Assembly (NCBI RefSeq): GCF_006542375.1
Contig: NZ_CP038143.1
Location: 868,001 to 932,000, forward strand
From: Oecophyllibacter saccharovorans
GTDB lineage: Bacteria > Pseudomonadota > Alphaproteobacteria > Acetobacterales > Acetobacteraceae
Length of the DNA: 64,000 nt
Direction of reading: 5' to 3'
A program made the position numbers and the translations under genes. Positions 59,809 to 64,000 of the stretch are shown in pieces. Position 1 is the first letter of the stretch. Each line of letters starts with the position of its first letter. Under the pieces are notes generated by a model. That model was not told where the DNA came from. It did no database searches and saw only the letters and a list, made by a program, of their open reading frames with translations.

Positions 59809-61772
59809 TTCCGCTGGCCTTTCCTGTCAATGGGCTGATGCTTTGGGGCCTGATGCTTCGGGAGGCTCTCCGCCTGAACAGGCGGTCGCTGCCGGAGATG
59901 GGCCAGAAGCGCCACCAGCGCGGCCGGCGTGATGCCACGCACGCGCTGGGCTGCAGCGAAATCAGGGGGGCGGGCCTGTGAAAGGCGTTCCTGCATTTCA
60001 CGGCTCAGCCCGCCGACATGGGCGTAATCGAGAGTATCGGGCAGTTTCAGCGTTGCCTCATTCGCCAGTTGCTGGATATCACGTTCCTGCCTGCGCAAAT
60101 ACCCGCCATAGCGCGCCTCTGTAGCCAGATGATGCTGTACCCGTACAGGCAGGGTGGCGAACCAGGGCGCAAGGGCTGTGATTTTTTCCCTGGAAGCCCC
60201 GGTTGCCAGCACATCGCTGAGGCTGCGCCTGCGCCCGTCCTGAGAGACGTCGATTCCGTGCTGTGCCAGCACAGCGGGGGTGAACTGCATTTCCGCAGCC
60301 CGGGTAAGGGCCTCGGTGATCTGCGTTTGCAGCCGCTCAAAGGCCAGCCTGCGTTCTTCGCTGACGCATCCCGCTTCAATGGCGCGGGGGGTAAGGCGCA
60401 GATCGGCATTGTCGGCGCGCAGCAACAGGCGGTATTCCGCGCGCGAGGTGAACATCCGGTAAGGCTCGCTGACGCCGTGCAGGGTCAGATCGTCGATCAT
60501 CACTCCGAGATAGGCTTCATGGCGTTCCAGGGTCACGGGAGCCTGGTCCTGGCTGGCGCGTGCGGCATTGAGACCGGCCAGCAGGCCCTGGGCCGCCGCT
60601 TCCTCGTATCCTGTCGTGCCGTTGACCTGACCGGCCAGGAACAGGCCGGGAAGTGTGCGGACTTCCAGGGAGGGGCGCAGCTGCCGGGGGTCGACGTAAT
60701 CATATTCCACCGCATAGCCGGGAGTGGTGATGCGGGCATTTTCAAGACCGGGTAGGGATCGGATCATCGCTTCCTGCACCTCAGCAGGCAGGGAGGTGCT
60801 GATGCCGTTGGGATAGACCAGCGCGCCACCCAGGGTGCCGGGCAAGCCTTCGGGCTCCAGAAAGATCTGGTGGCTGTCCTTGTCGGCAAAGCGCACGATC
60901 TTGTCCTCGATGGAGGGACAGTAGCGGGGGCCGCGCCCGCGGATCTCACCGCCATACATGGCCGACAGGTGCAGATTGTCGCGGATGATGCGGTGCGTCT
61001 GCGCTGTTGTATGGGTGATGCGGCAGGAAAGCTGGGGATTTGTGATGCCCTGTGAAAGACTGCTGAACAGTTCGGGCTCGGTATCGCCGGGATCGGGCGG
61101 AAGGGCTTCCCAATCAATGCTGTCACGTGCGATTCGGGGGGGCGTGCCTGTTTTGAGCCTGCCCATGGCCAGGCCCAGCTGGGCCAGCCGCTCGCCCAGC
61201 TTTGTGGCAGGACGCTCGCCAATGCGCCCGGCCGGAAGTTGCTCATGACCCGTGTGGATGACGCCGCGCAGGAAGGTGCCGGCTGTCAGCACGACCTGAG
61301 CTGCATGGATCGGGGTCGTCTCACTGTCTGCATCCGTGCTTTCGCACTGCACACCGCGGATGCATCCGTCTTTCATGAGCAGATCGGCGACCGCGCCCTG
61401 GCGGATGGTGAGATTGGGCGTACTGGCCAGCAGCTCCTGAATGGCCTGGCGGTAAAGGACGCGATCGGTCTGCGCGCGTGGCCCCTGCACTGCCGGCCCC
61501 TTGGAGCGGTTGAGCAGCTTGAAATGAATGCCTGCCCGATCAGCGGCGCGACCCATAAGCCCGTCAAAGGCATCGATCTCACGGACCAGATGGCCTTTGC
61601 CGATGCCGCCGATGGCCGGATTGCAGGACATGGCGCCGATCGTGCGCGGGTCATGGGTCAGCAGCAGGGTGCGTGCGCCGCACCGAGCCGCCACTGCTGC
61701 CGCTTCACACCCTGCATGGCCCCCGCCGACCACGATCACGTCATAATTTTCTTCACTTTCTTCGTGAGTCAT
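59805..61772 (-). CDS. mnmG: tRNA uridine-5-carboxymethylaminomethyl modification enzyme MnmG (GidA)
   Basis: A 655-residue FAD protein that works with MnmE to form (c)mnm5U34 in tRNAs. The FAD loop [22 protein letters not shown] is at the start; [26 protein letters not shown] and KTGTPPRI follow, and [17 protein letters not shown] matches the family. The ATG at 61772 is chosen, with conserved sequence starting 10 codons later; the frame is open to 61913 but that part has no similarity. E. coli GidA has 629 residues. The start overlaps no gene; mnmE ends 164 bp upstream. Confidence 0.96.
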   Translation of the reverse strand: MTHEESEENYDVIVVGGGHAGCEAAAVAARCGARTLLLTHDPRTIGAMSCNPAIGGIGKGHLVREIDAFDGLMGRAADRAGIHFKLLNRSKGPAVQGPRAQTDRVLYRQAIQELLASTPNLTIRQGAVADLLMKDGCIRGVQCESTDADSETTPIHAAQVVLTAGTFLRGVIHTGHEQLPAGRIGERPATKLGERLAQLGLAMGRLKTGTPPRIARDSIDWEALPPDPGDTEPELFSSLSQGITNPQLSCRITHTTAQTHRIIRDNLHLSAMYGGEIRGRGPRYCPSIEDKIVRFADKDSHQIFLEPEGLPGTLGGALVYPNGISTSLPAEVQEAMIRSLPGLENARITTPGYAVEYDYVDPRQLRPSLEVRTLPGLFLAGQVNGTTGYEEAAAQGLLAGLNAARASQDQAPVTLERHEAYLGVMIDDLTLHGVSEPYRMFTSRAEYRLLLRADNADLRLTPRAIEAGCVSEERRLAFERLQTQITEALTRAAEMQFTPAVLAQHGIDVSQDGRRRSLSDVLATGASREKITALAPWFATLPVRVQHHLATEARYGGYLRRQERDIQQLANEATLKLPDTLDYAHVGGLSREMQERLSQARPPDFAAAQRVRGITPAALVALLAHLRQRPPVQAESLPKHQAPKHQPIDRKGQRK

Positions 61773-61936
61773 TTCTGCAGGTCCGTCATGACGGGCGGTG
61801 AATTCGTCGTCAGTCAAGCGCTGGTTCCTGTTGTTCTGTTTTTCGTCAATTGCGCTCAAGCGCGCCCTGGGCTGTGAGCTGCTGATGTGGCCCGCGTTAG
61901 GACCAGGGGTCAAGCAGCACGTGTCAGGCAGGAAGC

Positions 61937-63244
61937 TTACTTGCCGATGCAGAAGCTGCTGAAAATGGTGTCGAGCAGCGCTTCCACATCCACCTTGCCG
62001 GTCAGGCGTCCCAAGGCCCGCATGGCCTGGCGCAGCTCCTCGCCGCGCAGTTCGGGCCAGTCTGTCCGCAGGGCCCGGGTGAGAGCGTGCTGCGTTTCCT
62101 CCAGCCCGGCCCGGTGACGCGCACGGGTAAGGGGTGGGGCCTCCCTTTGCGCCAGGAGAGGCTGCAGCCGTGTTCTGAGGGCCGCCAGCAGAGGCGCCAG
62201 CCCATCAGGTGTGACAGTATTTATCCCTATAAGGGAACCGGTGAGGGAAACACTGGGAGCAGGCAGGGGCGCCAGATCGGTTTTTGTGCGCACACGCAGG
62301 GCCTCAGGCGTGATGGAGGGGGTGGCTTCCTCTCCCGGTGCCAGCAGATGCAGGACCAGATCGGCCTGGCTGACATGAGTGCGCGCGCGCCTGATGCCCT
62401 CCGCCTCGATCTCGTTTTCAGTCTCACGCAGGCCGGCCGTATCGGTAAGGCGCAGACGAATGCCTTCAAAAGTCCAGTCGAGGCTGATGGCATCACGCGT
62501 GGTGCCGGCATGTGCCGTGACAATGGCTGCTTCCGTGCCGCTCAGGGCATTGAGCAGGCTGGACTTGCCTGCATTCGGCGCGCCTGCGATGACCACGCGC
62601 AGTCCTTCACGTGTCGCCTCGCCCCGCCGGTCCTGCAGATGTTCAGCGATTTCCACTTGCAGGCCCAGCATGTTCTGCATGAGCTGGTTTTCCACTTCGG
62701 GGGGCAGTTCCTCATCGGGAAAGTCGATCAGCGCTTCCTGCTGGGCCAGAATCTGTTTCAGCCGCCCCGCCCAGCTGTCGTAAAGGGCGCTCAGGGCGCC
62801 GTCAGCCTGCCGGAGCGCCTGTCGGCGCTGGGCCTGCGTCTCGGCTTCGACGAGGTCTGCAATCGCCTCAGCCTGCAGGAGGTCCATGCGTCCTGCCTGG
62901 ACCGCACGCCGCGTGAAAGCCCCTGCTTCAGCAAGGCTGGCGCCAAGAGCCCGCAGCGCTTCCGCCACGGCTTCAATGATGGCCGGGCTGCCATGCAGGT
63001 GAAGCTCGAAACTGTCTTCGCCCGTATAGGAATTCGGACCCGGGAACCACAGAACAAGCGCTTCGTCGAGGACTTCCCCGCCATGTTTCAGGGGCCGCAG
63101 GCTGGCGCGCCGCGGCGCAGGCAAAGTGCCCGCCAGCGCCTGCAGTATCTCGGCACTTCCCGGCCCGCTGGCGCGCATGACTGAAATCGCGCCGCCCGGG
63201 GCAGTGGCGAGGGCAAAAATAACAGAAGGATCCGTCGGGCTCAT
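61937..63244 (-). CDS. mnmE: tRNA modification GTPase MnmE (TrmE)
   Basis: A 435-residue potassium-stimulated GTPase, partner of MnmG. The N-terminal folate-binding domain begins [19 protein letters not shown] and has [15 protein letters not shown]. The G domain shows [14 protein letters not shown], the TTRD switch ([12 protein letters not shown]) and DTAGLRET. The fourth GTP motif reads TKTD instead of the usual NKxD, a notable variation. The C-terminal FCIGK with the catalytic Cys is intact. ATG 63244 is used; on the minus strand TATAAC lies only 7 nt before it, so the transcript may be nearly leaderless. A TTG at 63271 could extend it. Confidence 0.95.
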   Translation of the reverse strand: MSPTDPSVIFALATAPGGAISVMRASGPGSAEILQALAGTLPAPRRASLRPLKHGGEVLDEALVLWFPGPNSYTGEDSFELHLHGSPAIIEAVAEALRALGASLAEAGAFTRRAVQAGRMDLLQAEAIADLVEAETQAQRRQALRQADGALSALYDSWAGRLKQILAQQEALIDFPDEELPPEVENQLMQNMLGLQVEIAEHLQDRRGEATREGLRVVIAGAPNAGKSSLLNALSGTEAAIVTAHAGTTRDAISLDWTFEGIRLRLTDTAGLRETENEIEAEGIRRARTHVSQADLVLHLLAPGEEATPSITPEALRVRTKTDLAPLPAPSVSLTGSLIGINTVTPDGLAPLLAALRTRLQPLLAQREAPPLTRARHRAGLEETQHALTRALRTDWPELRGEELRQAMRALGRLTGKVDVEALLDTIFSSFCIGK

Positions 63245-63340
63245 GGAAGCGTTATAATCTATTGTCCTCAATGTTTGGACCTTTCTCTGCAGACCCCCCT
63301 GCCGGTCGGGGCGTTGACCTCCTGGAGAGGAAGCTGCAGC

Positions 63341-63799
63341 ATGAGCTTTATGGCTCAGCTATCCCTGCATACGCCTCTTGGTGACCTTACCCTCAGTGAG
63401 GAAGACGGCGCGCTTGTCTCTGTGGATGACGGCTGGGGCCGTGACCAGACCCCAACCCCTCTGCTGCTGCGCGCCCGTGACCTGCTCAATGCCTATTTCG
63501 ACGGGGAGAAAGTCGATTTTTCGACCCTGCCCGTCAGCCCGCCTTTCGGAACGGCTTACCAGAGAAAAGTCTGGGAGGCTTTGCGCCGCATTCCCCATGG
63601 CCGGACCCGGCGTTACGGCGAGATTGCGCAGGAAGTCGGCGGCACGGCGCGTTCCGTGGGGCAGGCAGTAGCTGCCAATCCCGTCCTGCTGCTCATTCCC
63701 TGTCACCGTGTGGTGGCAGCGCAGGGGATGGGCGGGTATTCCGGCTTCAACGGCGTGGAAGACAAACAGCGTCTGCTGGAGCTGGAAAAAGGCCTCTAG
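63341..63799 (+). CDS. ogt: Methylated-DNA--protein-cysteine methyltransferase
   Basis: A 152-residue suicide repair protein that moves the methyl group from O6-methylguanine to its own cysteine. The active site is IPCHRVVA; the DNA-binding helix-turn-helix is [31 protein letters not shown] with the arginine finger, and [19 protein letters not shown] follows. The short N-terminal domain fits the Ogt type. ATG 63341 is used, with GAGAGGAAG about 8 nt upstream; ATG 63350 is an alternative. The last codon shares a CTAG palindrome with the stop of the convergent next gene. Confidence 0.93.
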   Translation: MSFMAQLSLHTPLGDLTLSEEDGALVSVDDGWGRDQTPTPLLLRARDLLNAYFDGEKVDFSTLPVSPPFGTAYQRKVWEALRRIPHGRTRRYGEIAQEVGGTARSVGQAVAANPVLLLIPCHRVVAAQGMGGYSGFNGVEDKQRLLELEKGL

Positions 63800-64000
63800 A
63801 ACAGGCTGAGCTGAGCGGGCTTCCGCGTAGCTGCGCCCTTTCTCCTGCGTGGCGTCACGGGCGCTTCCTCCAGATTTGGTTCCTGTTGCAGGGAACCTTG
63901 GGTTTTCTGGCTGATCCAGGCCAGTAGCAGCGCGATGATGAAAGCTTTTTCCGGCTCGCTGAGCGGGCGACCCTTGGGGATGTGATGCCATTTTTCGAGG
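63796..64000 (-). CDS. C-terminal part of a DUF4186-like protein (5' end outside window)
   Basis: Reading the minus strand from the window edge gives 67 residues to a TAG at 63796. The segment LEKWHHIPKGRPLSEPEKAF, followed by IIALLLAWI, resembles the C-terminal end of DUF4186 proteins, whose typical form is CxxCLEKWHGIPKGR...V(I)xxWI. The rest is a basic tail (TPRRRKGAATRK). No function is known for the family. It overlaps ogt by 4 bp, tail to tail, with both stops formed by one CTAG. Confidence 0.6.
   Translation of the reverse strand, partial: LEKWHHIPKGRPLSEPEKAFIIALLLAWISQKTQGSLQQEPNLEEAPVTPRRRKGAATRKPAQLSLF

Noticed and set aside
62087-63184. 365-codon plus-strand frame opposite mnmE
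   Set aside because: MnmE has all domain motifs up to the C-terminal FCIGK on the minus strand; the plus frame is a shadow.

Overview
The window reads as chromosomal DNA of an alphaproteobacterium, most likely an acetic acid bacterium (Acetobacteraceae). The base composition is GC-rich, the CDSs are dense, and the gene content fits: periplasmic CopA/CopB, a TonB-dependent corrinoid receptor, HemJ instead of HemG/HemY, hemE next to maf, and an mnmE-mnmG-rsmG-parA-parB string. The genus cannot be fixed from the sequence. No rRNA, CRISPR array, intact insertion sequence or complete prophage was seen.

Layout. 1-6.4 kb: the end of an aldo/keto reductase, a YfeH-type SBF transporter, and a btuB-F-C-D-like corrinoid uptake operon. 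6.5-11.3 kb: a coupled SbcD-like nuclease / SbcC-like ATPase pair. 11.5-15 kb: two paralogous GT39-like membrane glycosyltransferases placed tail to tail. 15-21.3 kb: htpG, a small exported protein coupled to nhaA, and a large exported protein of unknown role. 21.3-26 kb: a copper region (copB, copA, a Cys-rich exported protein, an HMA chaperone) interrupted by an FAH-family hydratase. 26-32.4 kb: a MATE pump, an S9 peptidase, a low-GC family-92-like glycosyltransferase and a DedA protein. 32.4-36 kb: hemJ, a HAD phosphatase, hemE, a repeat-rich non-coding gap that is the best candidate for the chromosomal origin, then maf and tRNA-Ala. 36.4-39.6 kb: an oxidoreductase, an alpha/beta hydrolase, the remnant of a DJ-1/PfpI gene and a TetR regulator. 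40-42.5 kb: znuA-znuC-znuB behind a Zur-like palindrome. 42.6-46.3 kb: the dTDP-L-rhamnose operon rfbB-A-C-D plus an unreported 51-residue membrane protein. 46.6-56.9 kb: a polysaccharide export/assembly region with two GT4 enzymes, two Wzx-like flippases, a CDP-glycerol-transferase-like protein, a histidine phosphatase, a possible CHAD-like protein, and a protein made of two tandem thymidylate-kinase-like domains. 57.2-64 kb: tRNA-Lys, parB, parA, rsmG, mnmG, mnmE, ogt and the end of a DUF4186-like gene.

How it fits together. Two near-perfect parS sites (3.24 kb and 59.75 kb) lie on either side of the hemE-maf gap at 34.8-35.2 kb. That gap carries DnaA-box-like sequences and eight copies of GTAC in about 200 bp. 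With parA and parB present, the window looks like the origin/segregation domain of the chromosome. The rhamnose operon and the adjacent export genes probably supply and assemble a rhamnose-containing surface polysaccharide; the GT39-like pair and the family-92-like enzyme may decorate surface glycans. The points most worth following up are the origin candidate and its flanking parS sites, the tandem kinase fusion, the CHAD-like neighbour, the TetR/DJ-1 remnant with its operator, and the small protein ending the rhamnose operon.
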